Counted from the first letter of the stretch, positions 35,281 to 45,204 are shown. The stretch: 64,000 bases of DNA from an uncultured Lachnospiraceae bacterium (GCA_910588845.1 CAJURU010000008.1:1-64000), one strand, 5' to 3'. Notes: a model not told the origin generated them from the letters alone. Numbers and translations are program-made.

Positions 35281-35408
35281 TGTTTTAACGTTTTCCATCG
35301 CATAGCAACGGAAACAATACGTATAAAAATCACTCTGGGAAGCTAACTTCCCAGAGTGATTTTTATGCATTCTGTCATTGCCGTATAATTGACAAGACGT
35401 TTTAAACA
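35281..35408. repeat. Cloverleaf repeat element, copy 2
   Basis: Outer stem TGTTTTAACGTTTT (35281-35294) pairs with AAGACGTTTTAAACA (about 35394-35408) with bulges. Arm A TTTTCC/GGAAA lies at about 35291-35314. Arm B is about 20 bp, ATAAAAATCACTC TGGGAAG with CTTCCCA GAGTGATTTTTAT. Arm C TGTCA/TGACA is at about 35372-35394. The arm sequences differ from copies 1 and 3 but the layout is the same. It lies in the convergent spacer after argG and could also act as a bidirectional terminator. Confidence 0.75.
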
Positions 35409-35416
35409 AAATAATA

Positions 35417-36322
35417 TTACTCAGCCGGGTAAAAATGCTTGACGCCTTTCGTAATATCCTCCGCATATACCATGCTGCAACTTTTTACCACACCCTCCTT
35501 ATTATACAAAAATGCAATCGCAAGGTGCGGGTCCTGCGGCACCTCGAAATTATTGGCTTCCAGTTCCTCGTCTGAAATTGTGACATATTTGCCCCTTTTC
35601 AGTTTATACTCGCCGCGAACAACCGTGCCGTCCTCCAACTTGTCTTTGATTTTGTATGTTCCATAAAACAGCCCATTCTTGACCTTGAATTTCTTATCCG
35701 TGTCTATATGATCACCCAAGGCAATCAGCTGACGTCCCTTTCCATTGGGCACGTCTTCCTTCCAGCCGCCATCATACAGTTCCTGGTAAAGGCTGCCGTC
35801 CTCCGTATTACTGCTGACATAATACCAGATTCCTTTGCCATGCCGCTTTCCATCTTTGTAATCGCCATAATACCATTGCTTACAACTGCATTCCTTAAAC
35901 GTATAAAAGCCGACTCCTTTACCGCTCTGCCCTCCATCGGGATAATAAATATAATGCTCGCCATCCCTCACGGACGCTGTCAGTATCTTGGCGTCTTCAC
36001 TGTCCTGTAGTTCGTGCAGCGCCTCGGCGTCATTTGCCTCTATAGCTTCTATAGCGGCTTCCATCAGCGGACGGTAAAGATTTTCTTCTGTAATTTCCTG
36101 ATTGGTTTCTTCTGCTTCATCTTTATCTTTGGGATTTTGCTGCGGCTCCTGCCCCGGGGAATCTCCCGAAACCTCATAACCGCTTTTTTCTGCATCGTGT
36201 TCCGTCTGCTGCTGTGTTTCCTTCGCAGCTTCTGTGTGTTTCTCTGTGGTACAACCGGTAAGAAAAATCATTGCAAATGCCATAAGGACAAATGCCACGG
36301 CAATCCTGCCCCGTCGTTCCAT
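35417..36322 (-). CDS. MORN-repeat lipoprotein
   Basis: 301-residue probable lipoprotein: signal peptide with lipobox LTGC at residues 21-24, then a long Glu/Gln linker. The C-terminal half has MORN-like motifs: YYGDYKDGKRHGKGIWYY and YDGGWKEDVPNGKGRQL, then FYGTYKIKD and VVRGEYKLKRGKYVTI. GGAGG is 6 bases before the ATG. It would be anchored outside the membrane. Function unknown. Confidence 0.82.
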   Translation of the reverse strand: MERRGRIAVAFVLMAFAMIFLTGCTTEKHTEAAKETQQQTEHDAEKSGYEVSGDSPGQEPQQNPKDKDEAEETNQEITEENLYRPLMEAAIEAIEANDAEALHELQDSEDAKILTASVRDGEHYIYYPDGGQSGKGVGFYTFKECSCKQWYYGDYKDGKRHGKGIWYYVSSNTEDGSLYQELYDGGWKEDVPNGKGRQLIALGDHIDTDKKFKVKNGLFYGTYKIKDKLEDGTVVRGEYKLKRGKYVTISDEELEANNFEVPQDPHLAIAFLYNKEGVVKSCSMVYAEDITKGVKHFYPAE

Positions 36323-36359
36323 GCGATGCCTCCAATCATTCCATTCATATTCACTTGTT

Positions 36360-37208
36360 CTATTTTCTTAACTCTGCGATAATATCCTCTTTTAATTCCA
36401 AGGCCATATCCTTCATGCGCCGGCTTGCGGAAGGCGCTGTCAACACACTTGCCAAGAATTTGGACGCAATCTCATACTTTTTAAAATGATATGCCATATA
36501 CGCCAGAATATAATCAACAGTACTCTGTTCCATACCGCACATCGGGAACATTTCTTCTGAGATAGCTTTCATAAAGCCCTCAAACGCCTGCTGGTAGAAG
36601 CCTTCCTCCTCTTTGAGAACCTCAGCTTTTGCTGCTTTTGCCTCCGGCGTATCTTCTGACATTGTCTCAGCTTTCCCGCGCAGAAGCCAGGCAATCTTCA
36701 GGCAAGTGTAGGCCTTCTCGCTATCTTTCCCCTTTTTCACCACCGTATTCACTAACGACAGTTTATAGCGGTCAATTACCTCATCATAATCATATACGGC
36801 ATTCTCCGGCTTATTGCTCGGCTGAAAATTGCTCGAAATCTGCTCTTTAATCAATTTTACCTGCGTGGGCGTAAGATGCTCATAAAAACGGTTCATCGCC
36901 GTATACCCGCACGCTGGGCAGGATGTAATATCATACTTTAATGTATCAATATACTGGAACCTTGGCCGCAAATCACGGTCCGGCTCTAAACGTTTTACTC
37001 TACCGCTCTTTATCACTTTCGTCTTAAAAACATGGTCGCACACTTTACAGTGCACGGTCTTCTCTAACAGAAAATCAGATTCTGCGGGAATCTTCTCCTC
37101 TGCGCGCGCATCAGCGCCTTTTTTATCCTCCTTCTGCTCATCCTCAAACAATTGCATAGATTCTGTAGATTTTAAACCAAATTTCTCTAACCCTGAAAAT
37201 AAATTCAT
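36360..37208 (-). CDS. DUF2225-family protein
   Basis: 282 residues. The pattern CKVCDHVFKTKVIKSGRVK, then DLRPRFQYIDTLKYDIT and CPACGYTAMNRFYEHL, marks DUF2225, a Firmicutes family whose two CxxC pairs probably bind zinc. The rest is helical and TPR-like (EKAYTCLKIAWLLRGKAE, YQQAFEGFMKAI). It lies 37 bases after the lipoprotein gene in reverse order. Biochemical role not known. Confidence 0.85.
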   Translation of the reverse strand: MNLFSGLEKFGLKSTESMQLFEDEQKEDKKGADARAEEKIPAESDFLLEKTVHCKVCDHVFKTKVIKSGRVKRLEPDRDLRPRFQYIDTLKYDITSCPACGYTAMNRFYEHLTPTQVKLIKEQISSNFQPSNKPENAVYDYDEVIDRYKLSLVNTVVKKGKDSEKAYTCLKIAWLLRGKAETMSEDTPEAKAAKAEVLKEEEGFYQQAFEGFMKAISEEMFPMCGMEQSTVDYILAYMAYHFKKYEIASKFLASVLTAPSASRRMKDMALELKEDIIAELRK

Positions 37209-37295
37209 TGCACCTTTCCTCCTCTTTGTGCTATTGGTATAACGAATATTAAGTAAATGGCCGTTTGGCTTACCTATTACTTAATTTTCATTATA

Positions 37296-38969
37296 CTAAT
37301 TCTGTGTTGGCAGCTTATAAGAACTTTTTAAAGACACAATCCTGTTGAACACTAACGCGTCCGGCTTAGAATCTTTGGCATCTGCACAGAAAAATCCCTG
37401 TCTTACAAACTGATAACTGTCATAAGGCCCTGCCTCGGCCAAGGCCGGCTCAATATAGCAGTCTTTCAATACACTCAATGAATTTGGATTCAAATTCAAA
37501 CTGCCATCTTCTTTGTTGTATACACCTTTTTCCTCGTCCACCAAGTTCTCATACAAGCGGACTTCACATTTCCTGGCAAAAGGAGCAGGCACCCAATGGA
37601 TCGTTCCTTTTACTTTACGACCGGTAAATCCACTCCCAGCCTTGGTCTCAGGGTCATAGGTACAATGCACCTCCGTCACATTTCCCATCTCATCTTTCAC
37701 AAAACTCACGCATTTTACAAAGTAGGCATGCATGAGACGCACTTCATTCCCCGGAAACAGCCGAAAATATTTCTTAGGCGGTTCTTCCATGAAATCTTCC
37801 CGCTCAATATACAATTCCCGGCAAAAAGGAATCTTACGGCTGCCAAGCTCTTCGTTCTCCAAATTGTTCGCCGCATCAAGATATTCTACTTCCCCTTCCG
37901 GGTAATTGTCAATTACCAGCTTGACAGGATTCAACACCGCCATCATTCTGGGACGTTTTAACTTGAGATCTTCTCTGATACAATATTCCAGCATAGCATA
38001 ATCTACAGAGCTGTTTGCTTTGGAAACGCCGCAGAGTTCCACAAACCTCTGAATCGACTCCGGCGTAAATCCACGTCTGCGCAAAGCCGCAATGGAAACC
38101 AGCCGCGGGTCGTCCCAACCATCCACAATCTTATCTTCCACCAGCTTCTTGATATAACGCTTGCCGGTAACTACATTGGTAAGATAAAGCTTGGCAAACT
38201 CAATCTGCTTAGGCGGATTCTCGTATTCCAACTCACGGACCACCCAATCATACAAGGGTCTGTGATCCTCAAACTCCAGCGTACAGATAGAATGACTGAT
38301 TCCCTCAATCGCATCCTCAATCGGATGCGCAAAATCATACATGGGATAAATACACCATTTATCCCCCGTGTTATGGTGAGTCATATGCGCCACACGGTAA
38401 AGCACCGGATCTCTCATATTGATATTCGGAGACGCCATATCAATTCTGGCACGCAGTACCTTGCTGCCATCCTCATATTTCCCGTCCTTCATATCTTCAA
38501 AAAGCGCAAGATTCTCCTCTATGCTTCTACTTGCTCCCGGGTCTTCCTTGCCCGGTTCCGTCAAAGTTCCGCGGTACTCGCGAATCTGTTCCGCATTCAA
38601 ATCTGAAACGTAAGCTTTGCCTTTCTTAATCAGTTTGACTGCCGCCTCGTACATCTGTTCAAAATAATCGGAGGCAAAAAAGAGCCGGTCCTCCCAATCT
38701 GCCCCCAGCCACTTGATATCCTCTTTGATAGAATCCACAAATTCGACCTTCTCTTTGGTGGGATTCGTATCGTCAAACCGCATATGAAACTTGCCGCCAT
38801 ACTCTTTTGCAAGCCCATAATTCAGTAAAATTGATTTGGCATGTCCTATGTGAAGATAACCATTCGGCTCCGGTGGAAAGCGCGTTTTAACCGTTTTGCA
38901 ATGTCCTTCCTTAATATCTTCCTCAATAATCTGTTCAATAAAATTCTTGGAAACCACTTCGTTTTCCAT
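37296..38969 (-). CDS. glnS: Glutaminyl-tRNA synthetase
   Basis: Charges tRNA-Gln. Class I synthetase with PPEPNGYLHIGHAKS (HIGH motif, about 34-48) and the KMSKS-equivalent VVTGKRYIKK. MRFDDTNPTKEKVEFVD, the DPRLVSIAALRRRGFTPESI segment and the GlnRS-type C-terminal barrel (GTIHWVP, PFCRELYIE) confirm GlnRS over GluRS. 557 residues from MENEVV; GGAGGG is 8 bases upstream. No T-box leader was found before it; a cloverleaf repeat is there instead. Confidence 0.96.
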   Translation of the reverse strand: MENEVVSKNFIEQIIEEDIKEGHCKTVKTRFPPEPNGYLHIGHAKSILLNYGLAKEYGGKFHMRFDDTNPTKEKVEFVDSIKEDIKWLGADWEDRLFFASDYFEQMYEAAVKLIKKGKAYVSDLNAEQIREYRGTLTEPGKEDPGASRSIEENLALFEDMKDGKYEDGSKVLRARIDMASPNINMRDPVLYRVAHMTHHNTGDKWCIYPMYDFAHPIEDAIEGISHSICTLEFEDHRPLYDWVVRELEYENPPKQIEFAKLYLTNVVTGKRYIKKLVEDKIVDGWDDPRLVSIAALRRRGFTPESIQRFVELCGVSKANSSVDYAMLEYCIREDLKLKRPRMMAVLNPVKLVIDNYPEGEVEYLDAANNLENEELGSRKIPFCRELYIEREDFMEEPPKKYFRLFPGNEVRLMHAYFVKCVSFVKDEMGNVTEVHCTYDPETKAGSGFTGRKVKGTIHWVPAPFARKCEVRLYENLVDEEKGVYNKEDGSLNLNPNSLSVLKDCYIEPALAEAGPYDSYQFVRQGFFCADAKDSKPDALVFNRIVSLKSSYKLPTQN

Positions 38970-39041
38970 CTGTAACCCTCCTGGCTGCACATATAATAAA
39001 ATTAACTCAATGTCAAAAGGTCTTGTTGTGCAAAGCAGAAT

Positions 39042-39231
39042 GGGAACGCCGCATTAACCTAAATTATAAGTTTAAATTCGTTCAAAAGGTCTACATTACA
39101 AAGCAATGTAAACAACATGCACAAAAATATCTTGGGAAGCTAACTTCCCAGAATAATTTTTGTGCATCCTGTCTTTGCCGCATAAACGGCAAGACCTTTT
39201 GAACGAGTAAAAATATTAGCGCAGCAGTCCC
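39042..39231. repeat. Cloverleaf repeat element, copy 3
   Basis: A perfect 14-bp stem CGTTCAAAAGGTCT/AGACCTTTTGAACG (39079-39092 with 39192-39205) encloses arm A TACATT/AATGTA (about 39092-39110). Arm B ATGCACAAAAAT/ATTTTTGTGCAT (39117-39128 with 39156-39167) has the cap TGGGAAGCTAACTTCCCA. Arm C is TTGCCG/CGGCAA (39175-39192). The outermost stem is looser than in copy 1 (GGGA.CGC.GC with GC.GC.GTCCC). Spacer between glnS and the rhomboid-like gene, which has no other content I can support. Confidence 0.8.
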
Positions 39232-39315
39232 GCCCCTTTAGACGATTGAATTTTTCTCTGTTTCTGCATATTACATTATAAGTTCTAAAATCTCTTTTGT
39301 CAATTACAGGATGCC

Positions 39316-40155
39316 TCAGCTGCGCTTAATATGCTGATGCGTAAAAAGATGATCCTGACAGTACTCATAGTTCCCCTCGCATTTCGAGCAAAAACGAAAC
39401 TGTAAATTGTCTCCATCCTTCTCCGTTCTTCCACAAATTGCGCATTTATGCTTGGTAACTCCCTGTGCCTGACGCATCTGCTGGCGGTAAACCTGTTTCC
39501 TATGAATCTCCTTTGGAGATATCCTGCGATAATTTCTGGTGTAGAAAAAGAATATCAGGAAGTTCAAAATTGAAGAAATGATTGCAACTCTTCCCGCCCA
39601 GTTGCTGACAATAAACATAAATGCCATCCAGACAGCATCGACAATCCCCATCCATTTAGCCTTAAAGGGAATGATAAAATACAGCCGGAACTGTGCGTTG
39701 GGGTAAATAACAGCAAACGCCATAAACAGCGACATTGTCACATATTGCGAGCCAAAGTAATAGCCAATCCCCGTCACCGGTATCCTGGTTACAATATAAT
39801 AAATGAGATACAGGATAAACGCACCAACCGCTGTACACAAAAGTCCGCCAATCAGATAGACATTATAGCGAAAGGTTCCGATTGCCTGCTCAATGGAAGT
39901 CCCAATAAAATAATAACAGGACAAGAAAAAAATTAAAAACAGGATATTAACGGACGGCGGAATCAAAAGCCATGATATCAGCCTCCATACCTGCCCCTGC
40001 AGGATCAGGCGCGGCTCCAACGTCAACAGCATCTGTGCCTCCGGCATCGTATATCGTATGATAAACCCGAGCACCCAGGCACCAATCAGCCAGAACGTCA
40101 GGTTCGGAATTGCAAATCTGCCAAACTTCCGTTCCATTTTATTTAGAAAATTCAT
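39316..40155 (-). CDS. Rhomboid-like membrane protein with C-terminal zinc ribbon
   Basis: 279 residues, about six membrane helices between 15 and 215, arranged like rhomboid or derlin folds (GQVWRLISWLLIPPS is the rhomboid-type loop-1 region). I do not see a GxSG serine or a matching catalytic His, so it is probably inactive. The C-terminal 50 residues carry CAICGRTEKDGD and FCSKCEGNYEYCQDHLFTHQH, a zinc-binding ribbon in the cytoplasm. The start at 40155 has GAGG before it. Function unknown. Confidence 0.75.
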   Translation of the reverse strand: MNFLNKMERKFGRFAIPNLTFWLIGAWVLGFIIRYTMPEAQMLLTLEPRLILQGQVWRLISWLLIPPSVNILFLIFFLSCYYFIGTSIEQAIGTFRYNVYLIGGLLCTAVGAFILYLIYYIVTRIPVTGIGYYFGSQYVTMSLFMAFAVIYPNAQFRLYFIIPFKAKWMGIVDAVWMAFMFIVSNWAGRVAIISSILNFLIFFFYTRNYRRISPKEIHRKQVYRQQMRQAQGVTKHKCAICGRTEKDGDNLQFRFCSKCEGNYEYCQDHLFTHQHIKRS

Positions 40156-40247
40156 AATGCACCTCACTCATTTTAGTTAGGTTTCATTATAAATTTTCTG
40201 GAAAGGTTTGTCAACGAATGGTTCAATTTTCATAAATATTTTATATA

Positions 40248-40580
40248 TTATTGTTGCTTATCACGCATAACCTCTTCCATTTCATCTTTCCAGTCATCTG
40301 ATCCTTCCATTTCATCCCACGCGCCGTACTCCTGAAATCTGCCGCGTTCCCCCGATGAAATGGGCATTGGCTGGAGTGTCGCCGGAATGCACAGCTCGTC
40401 GCCAATCTGTAGATTGTATATATCCACAAAAGGATTCGCAAAGATGAGCTGTCCCACGCTCACATGATATCGCTTTCCCAGCAGGTAAAGCGTATCTCCC
40501 GGTTGTATTACATGTATGGTGCCTCCGCACGGCCCGCCAGGATAGATCGGGCCGATTGGAATAGGTATGATTCTTGCCAT
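40248..40580 (-). CDS. LysM-domain protein
   Basis: 110 residues from MARIIPIPIGP, after GGAGG. A single LysM domain (IHVIQPGDTLYLLGKRYHVS through LQIGDELCIPA) lies at about 20-66, followed by an acidic tail with DEMEGSDDWKDEMEE. No signal peptide, so it may be part of a spore-coat or envelope-associated complex, as small LysM proteins without signal sequences often are in Clostridia (inference). Confidence 0.8.
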   Translation of the reverse strand: MARIIPIPIGPIYPGGPCGGTIHVIQPGDTLYLLGKRYHVSVGQLIFANPFVDIYNLQIGDELCIPATLQPMPISSGERGRFQEYGAWDEMEGSDDWKDEMEEVMRDKQQ

Positions 40581-40698
40581 AATCTTCTTTCCTCCGTGTT
40601 CCATCATATATTCATTCTAAATTATTATATTCGAGGTTTGCAAAACAGTTCTACCAATCTACTTTCTGCATATACTATGTCAAAATAGACACCGGGCG

Positions 40699-40767
40699 GA
40701 GACCTAAGGCATCCTCCCAACTCCGGTTTACTTCTTTGGCTCCGGTTAGAGACCTAAGGCATCCTCC
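40699..40767. repeat. Two-copy direct repeat in spacer
   Basis: GAGACCTAAGGCATCCTCC occurs at 40699-40717 and 40749-40767, 50 bases apart, each preceded by a CCGG sequence. It lies in the 334-bp spacer before the dehydratase activase gene. Two copies only; no CRISPR-like spacing. Confidence 0.6.
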
Positions 40768-40808
40768 TTCAGTCAAATATAAACATTCCATAAAATAAAA
40801 AAAATGAA

Positions 40809-40837
40809 TTGTTTTTTGTCATCTCCTGTCGTATAAT
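40809..40837 (+). promoter_or_regulatory. Promoter of the dehydratase activase gene
   Basis: TTGTTT (40809-40814), 17-base spacer, TATAAT (40832-40837). Leader of about 70 nt to the ATG at 40915, which has GGAGG nearby. Confidence 0.7.
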
Positions 40838-40914
40838 AAACGGTGTTCGATTTCAGAACAGTTTATCTTATTAAATAGGAAGAAATTGCCAGGGAACTTT
40901 GGAGGTAATACTTT

Positions 40915-43900
40915 ATGGAAAAACAGAATTTACATAGACTGGGCATTGATATCGGCTCAACCACAGTAAAAATTGCAATATTAAACCACCAGAATGAAAT
41001 CGTCTTTGCTGATTATCAAAGACATTTTGCAAATATACGGGAGACGCTCTCCCACTTGCTGGCAGAAGCGCAGGACGCCCTTGGAAATATTATTCTTTCC
41101 CCAGTGATCACCGGCTCGGGCGGACTGACACTCGCCAAACATTTAGAGATTCCTTTTGTCCAGGAAGTGATTGCCGTCTCTTGTGCATTGCAGGATTACG
41201 CCCCTCAGACAGATGTTGCTATCGAACTTGGCGGTGAAGACGCCAAAATCATCTATTTTGAAGGCGGAAATGTAGAACAGCGCATGAACGGCATCTGTGC
41301 CGGCGGCACCGGCTCCTTCATCGACCAAATGGCAGCCTTGCTGCAAACAGACGCTACCGGTCTGAATTCTTACGCCGCCAATTACAAAGCAATTTATCCC
41401 ATCGCCGCACGCTGCGGCGTATTTGCCAAAACAGATATCCAACCGCTTATCAACGAGGGCGCATCAAAAGAAGACCTCTCAGCCTCTATCTTTCAGGCAG
41501 TCGTCAACCAGACGATTTCCGGTCTTGCCTGCGGCAAGCCGATTCGTGGACATGTTGCGTTTCTGGGCGGACCGCTGCACTTTCTGCCCGAACTAAAACA
41601 AGCCTTTATCCGCACGCTCAAGCTGGATGAAGAACATATTATTGCACCGAACCACTCGCATCTGTTTGCGGCGATTGGCTCTGCGCTCAATTATAAGCCG
41701 GAAGTAACTATTGAATTAAAGAACATCTTGAAAAAACTTTCTTCTGACATCCATATGGAATTTGAAGTGGAACGCATGGAACCGCTGTTTGCAGACCAGG
41801 CGGAATATGAGAAATTCCGGCGGCGCCACGGCAAACATCACGTTATGGCCGAAGATCTTTCCACCTACCAAGGGAACTGCTATCTGGGCATTGACGCCGG
41901 CTCCACGACCACCAAGGTCGCGCTGGTCGGCGAAGACGGTTCTTTGTTGTACTCCTTTTACAGCAGCAACAACGGCAATCCTCTGTCCACGGCAACACTG
42001 GCGATCAGAGAAATCCATGACCTGCTGCCAGAACAGGCGCAGATTGTACACTCCTGCTCCACCGGATATGGAGAAGCATTGCTCAAATCTGCCTTTATGC
42101 TGGATGATGGGGAAGTGGAGACCGTTGCGCATTACTATGCGGCCGCCTTTTTCAACCCCGAAGTGGACTGTATCTTAGACATCGGCGGCCAGGACATGAA
42201 ATGCATCAAAATTAAAAACCAGACTGTGGACAGCGTGCAGTTGAACGAGGCATGCTCTTCCGGCTGCGGTTCCTTTATTGAGACCTTTGCCAATTCTCTC
42301 AACTATTCTGTGGAGGATTTTGCACAGGCCGCTCTGTTTGCCGAACATCCAATTGATTTGGGCACACGCTGTACCGTTTTTATGAACTCCAAGGTAAAAC
42401 AAGCGCAGAAAGAAGGCGCCGACGTCTCGGATATATCCGCCGGGCTCGCATATTCCGTCATCAAAAATGCGCTGTTCAAGGTCATCAAAGTCAGCGACGC
42501 TAAAGATTTGGGCAAACATATCGTCGTACAGGGCGGAACTTTCTATAATGACGCCGTTCTCAGAAGTTTTGAAAAAATTTCCGGCTGCGAAGCCGTAAGA
42601 CCTGATATTGCTGGCATTATGGGCGCATTCGGCGCCGCCCTCATCGCCAGAGAACGCTACGAAGATACCCCTAGCACCAGTATGTTATCCATTGAAGAGA
42701 TAGAAAATCTTGAAGTTGAGACGAAACTGTCCCGCTGCCAGGGCTGCACCAATCATTGTCTGCTTACCATCAACCGGTTTTCGGGGAACCGTACTTTTAT
42801 CACTGGTAACCGCTGTGAAAAGGGTCTTGGCAAAGAGAAGAACAAAGAACAGATTCCCAATCTTTTTGAATACAAGAACCATCGTATGTTTGACTACGAA
42901 CCGCTGGCAGAAAACAACGCGAATCGCGGTTCCGTTGGTATTCCCAGAGTGCTGAATATGTACGAAGATTATCCCTTCTGGGCGGTCTTTTTCCGTACGC
43001 TTGGCTTCCGTGTGATTCTTTCCCCGCCGTCAACGCGCAAAATATATGAGATGGGTATCGAGTCCATCCCCAGCGAATCGGAATGCTACCCTGCGAAGCT
43101 CGCGCACGGGCATATTTCCTGGCTGATTGCACACCAGGCAGATTTCATTTTTTATCCCTGCATTCCCTACGAGAGAAATGAATTCCCGGACGCTGTCAAC
43201 CATTATAACTGCCCCATTGTCACTTCCTATGCGGAAAACATCAAGAACAATGTGGATGAGATTACCTCCGGCAAAGTACGTTTCCTGAACCCGTTTATGT
43301 CCTTTGCCTCCAAAGAAGTGCTCTCGGAACAGCTCAAGCAAGTATTCGCCAAGGAATTTTCCATCTCCCCACAGGACGTACAATCTGCTGTGGACGCGGG
43401 CTGGAAAGAACTTGCCGACACGCGCGAGGAAATGCGGCGCAAAGGCGAAGAAACGCTCCGATATATGGAGGAAACTGGACGCCGTGGCATTGTGCTTGCC
43501 GGACGCCCCTACCATATTGACCCGGAAATCAATCACGGCATTCCAGAATTAATTAATTCATATGGCATTGCTGTGCTGACGGAGGATTCTATCTCGCATC
43601 TTCAAGAAGTGGAACGCCCTCTGATGGTGATGGACCAATGGATGTACCACTCAAGGCTGTATGCCGCCGCCAATTTTGTGAAAACCAGAGAGGATCTTGA
43701 CCTCATTCAACTTAACTCATTTGGCTGTGGCCTGGACGCTGTAACCACCGACCAGGTGAATGATATCTTGTCGAAATCCGGCAAAATTTACACCTGCCTG
43801 AAAATAGACGAGGTTAATAATCTGGGCGCTGCGCGCATCCGCATCCGCTCTCTTTTGTCCGCGCTTCGCGTAAAAGAGAAACAGCAAAAAAAACGTACAG

Positions 43901-45177
43901 TTATGCCTTCTGAATATAAGCGTGTCGTCTTTACAGAAGAAATGCGCAAAAATTACACCATTCTCTGCCCGCAAATGTCGCCCATCCACTTTGAGATGAT
44001 CCAGCCTGCTTTTGCTGTTTCCGGATATAATTTGGTCGTACTTAATAACGACGGAAAAACTGCCGTAGATATGGGACTTCGCTACGTCAACAACGACGCC
44101 TGCTACCCTTCTATGATGGTCGTCGGGCAGATTATGGACGCTATTCTCTCGGGCAAGTATGACCTGGACAGGACCGCCGTAATTATCAGCCAGACCGGGG
44201 GCGGCTGCCGTGCTTCCAACTACATCGGCTTCATTCGCCGTGCTCTGGAAAAGGCTGGTTACCCGCATATCCCGGTAATTTCAGTCAACCTCAGCGGCCT
44301 TGAGGGTAACCCCGGTTTTAAGCTCTCCCTCCCGCTGCTTCGACGGGCATTGTACGGTTTGATTTTCGGCGACATTTTCATGCGCTGCCTCTACCGCACG
44401 AGGCCTTATGAGGAAGTTCCCGGAAGCGCCAACGCGCTCCACGAGAAATGGAAAGAAAAATGCAAACGCTTTGTCTCTGCCCCTAAGACCCCCTCTCACC
44501 GCAAGTTCAAACGGTATTGCCGGGAGATTATCCAGGAATTTGATAATCTTCCTATGACGGATGTACGCAAACCCAAGGTTGGCATTGTCGGAGAAATCCT
44601 TGTAAAATTCTTGCCTGCCGCCAATAATTATTTGGTAGAACTGTTGGAAGCAGAAGGGGCAGAGGCCGTGATGCCTGACCTGACAGATTTCCTGCTCTAC
44701 TGTTTCTACAACATGAATTTCAAAGCAGAACACCTGGGTACAAAAAAATCAAGCGCCAGAAAAGCAAACCTCGGCATCAAGGCATTGGAATGGGTGCGCA
44801 GCGCAGCCCGCAAGGAGTTTGAAAACAGCCGGCATTTTGAGGCGCCGGCACATATTGAAACGCTGGCAAAATATGCCGCTCCCATCGTCTCCCAGGGAAA
44901 CCAGACAGGAGAAGGATGGTTCCTCACCGGAGAAATGTTAGAATTAATCCATTCCGGCACTACGAACATTGTATGCGCACAGCCCTTTGGCTGTCTGCCT
45001 AACCATGTGGTGGGCAAAGGCGTCATCAAGGAGATACGCCATCAATACCCGCTTGCCAACATTGTTGCCATCGACTATGACCCCGGCGCTTCCGAGGTAA
45101 ACCAATTGAACCGCATTAAACTTATGCTCTCCACGGCACAGAAAAACCTCAAACACAATCATACAGACATTGCCTGA
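40915..45177 (+). CDS. Giant 2-hydroxyacyl-CoA dehydratase activase-type protein
   Basis: 1420 residues joining two BadF/BcrA-type ATPase domains and a dehydratase-like region. Domain one starts with GIDIGSTTVKIAILNH and has GGEDAKIIYFE. Domain two (from about residue 322) has GIDAGSTTTKVALVGEDG, DIGGQDMKCIKIKN and CSSGCGSFIETFA, the Cys pair that bridges a 4Fe-4S cluster between subunits in known activators. A cysteine cluster CQGCTNHC follows near 604, then a DUF2229-type part (GIESIPSESECYPAKLAHGH) and a C-terminal part with QTGGGCRASNY. Such fusions are common in anaerobic Firmicutes, but their substrate is not established. Oxygen sensitivity is expected. Confidence 0.92.
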   Translation: MEKQNLHRLGIDIGSTTVKIAILNHQNEIVFADYQRHFANIRETLSHLLAEAQDALGNIILSPVITGSGGLTLAKHLEIPFVQEVIAVSCALQDYAPQTDVAIELGGEDAKIIYFEGGNVEQRMNGICAGGTGSFIDQMAALLQTDATGLNSYAANYKAIYPIAARCGVFAKTDIQPLINEGASKEDLSASIFQAVVNQTISGLACGKPIRGHVAFLGGPLHFLPELKQAFIRTLKLDEEHIIAPNHSHLFAAIGSALNYKPEVTIELKNILKKLSSDIHMEFEVERMEPLFADQAEYEKFRRRHGKHHVMAEDLSTYQGNCYLGIDAGSTTTKVALVGEDGSLLYSFYSSNNGNPLSTATLAIREIHDLLPEQAQIVHSCSTGYGEALLKSAFMLDDGEVETVAHYYAAAFFNPEVDCILDIGGQDMKCIKIKNQTVDSVQLNEACSSGCGSFIETFANSLNYSVEDFAQAALFAEHPIDLGTRCTVFMNSKVKQAQKEGADVSDISAGLAYSVIKNALFKVIKVSDAKDLGKHIVVQGGTFYNDAVLRSFEKISGCEAVRPDIAGIMGAFGAALIARERYEDTPSTSMLSIEEIENLEVETKLSRCQGCTNHCLLTINRFSGNRTFITGNRCEKGLGKEKNKEQIPNLFEYKNHRMFDYEPLAENNANRGSVGIPRVLNMYEDYPFWAVFFRTLGFRVILSPPSTRKIYEMGIESIPSESECYPAKLAHGHISWLIAHQADFIFYPCIPYERNEFPDAVNHYNCPIVTSYAENIKNNVDEITSGKVRFLNPFMSFASKEVLSEQLKQVFAKEFSISPQDVQSAVDAGWKELADTREEMRRKGEETLRYMEETGRRGIVLAGRPYHIDPEINHGIPELINSYGIAVLTEDSISHLQEVERPLMVMDQWMYHSRLYAAANFVKTREDLDLIQLNSFGCGLDAVTTDQVNDILSKSGKIYTCLKIDEVNNLGAARIRIRSLLSALRVKEKQQKKRTVMPSEYKRVVFTEEMRKNYTILCPQMSPIHFEMIQPAFAVSGYNLVVLNNDGKTAVDMGLRYVNNDACYPSMMVVGQIMDAILSGKYDLDRTAVIISQTGGGCRASNYIGFIRRALEKAGYPHIPVISVNLSGLEGNPGFKLSLPLLRRALYGLIFGDIFMRCLYRTRPYEEVPGSANALHEKWKEKCKRFVSAPKTPSHRKFKRYCREIIQEFDNLPMTDVRKPKVGIVGEILVKFLPAANNYLVELLEAEGAEAVMPDLTDFLLYCFYNMNFKAEHLGTKKSSARKANLGIKALEWVRSAARKEFENSRHFEAPAHIETLAKYAAPIVSQGNQTGEGWFLTGEMLELIHSGTTNIVCAQPFGCLPNHVVGKGVIKEIRHQYPLANIVAIDYDPGASEVNQLNRIKLMLSTAQKNLKHNHTDIA

Positions 45178-45204
45178 AACTAATTTATATCTAATTGAAG
45201 TCAA

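Noticed and set aside
38970..39315. T-box leader for glnS
   Set aside because: No GGGTGGTACC-type T-box sequence or specifier stem; the structure present is the cloverleaf repeat.
40699..40767. CRISPR-like direct repeats
   Set aside because: Only two 19-base copies with no further repeat and no cas genes.
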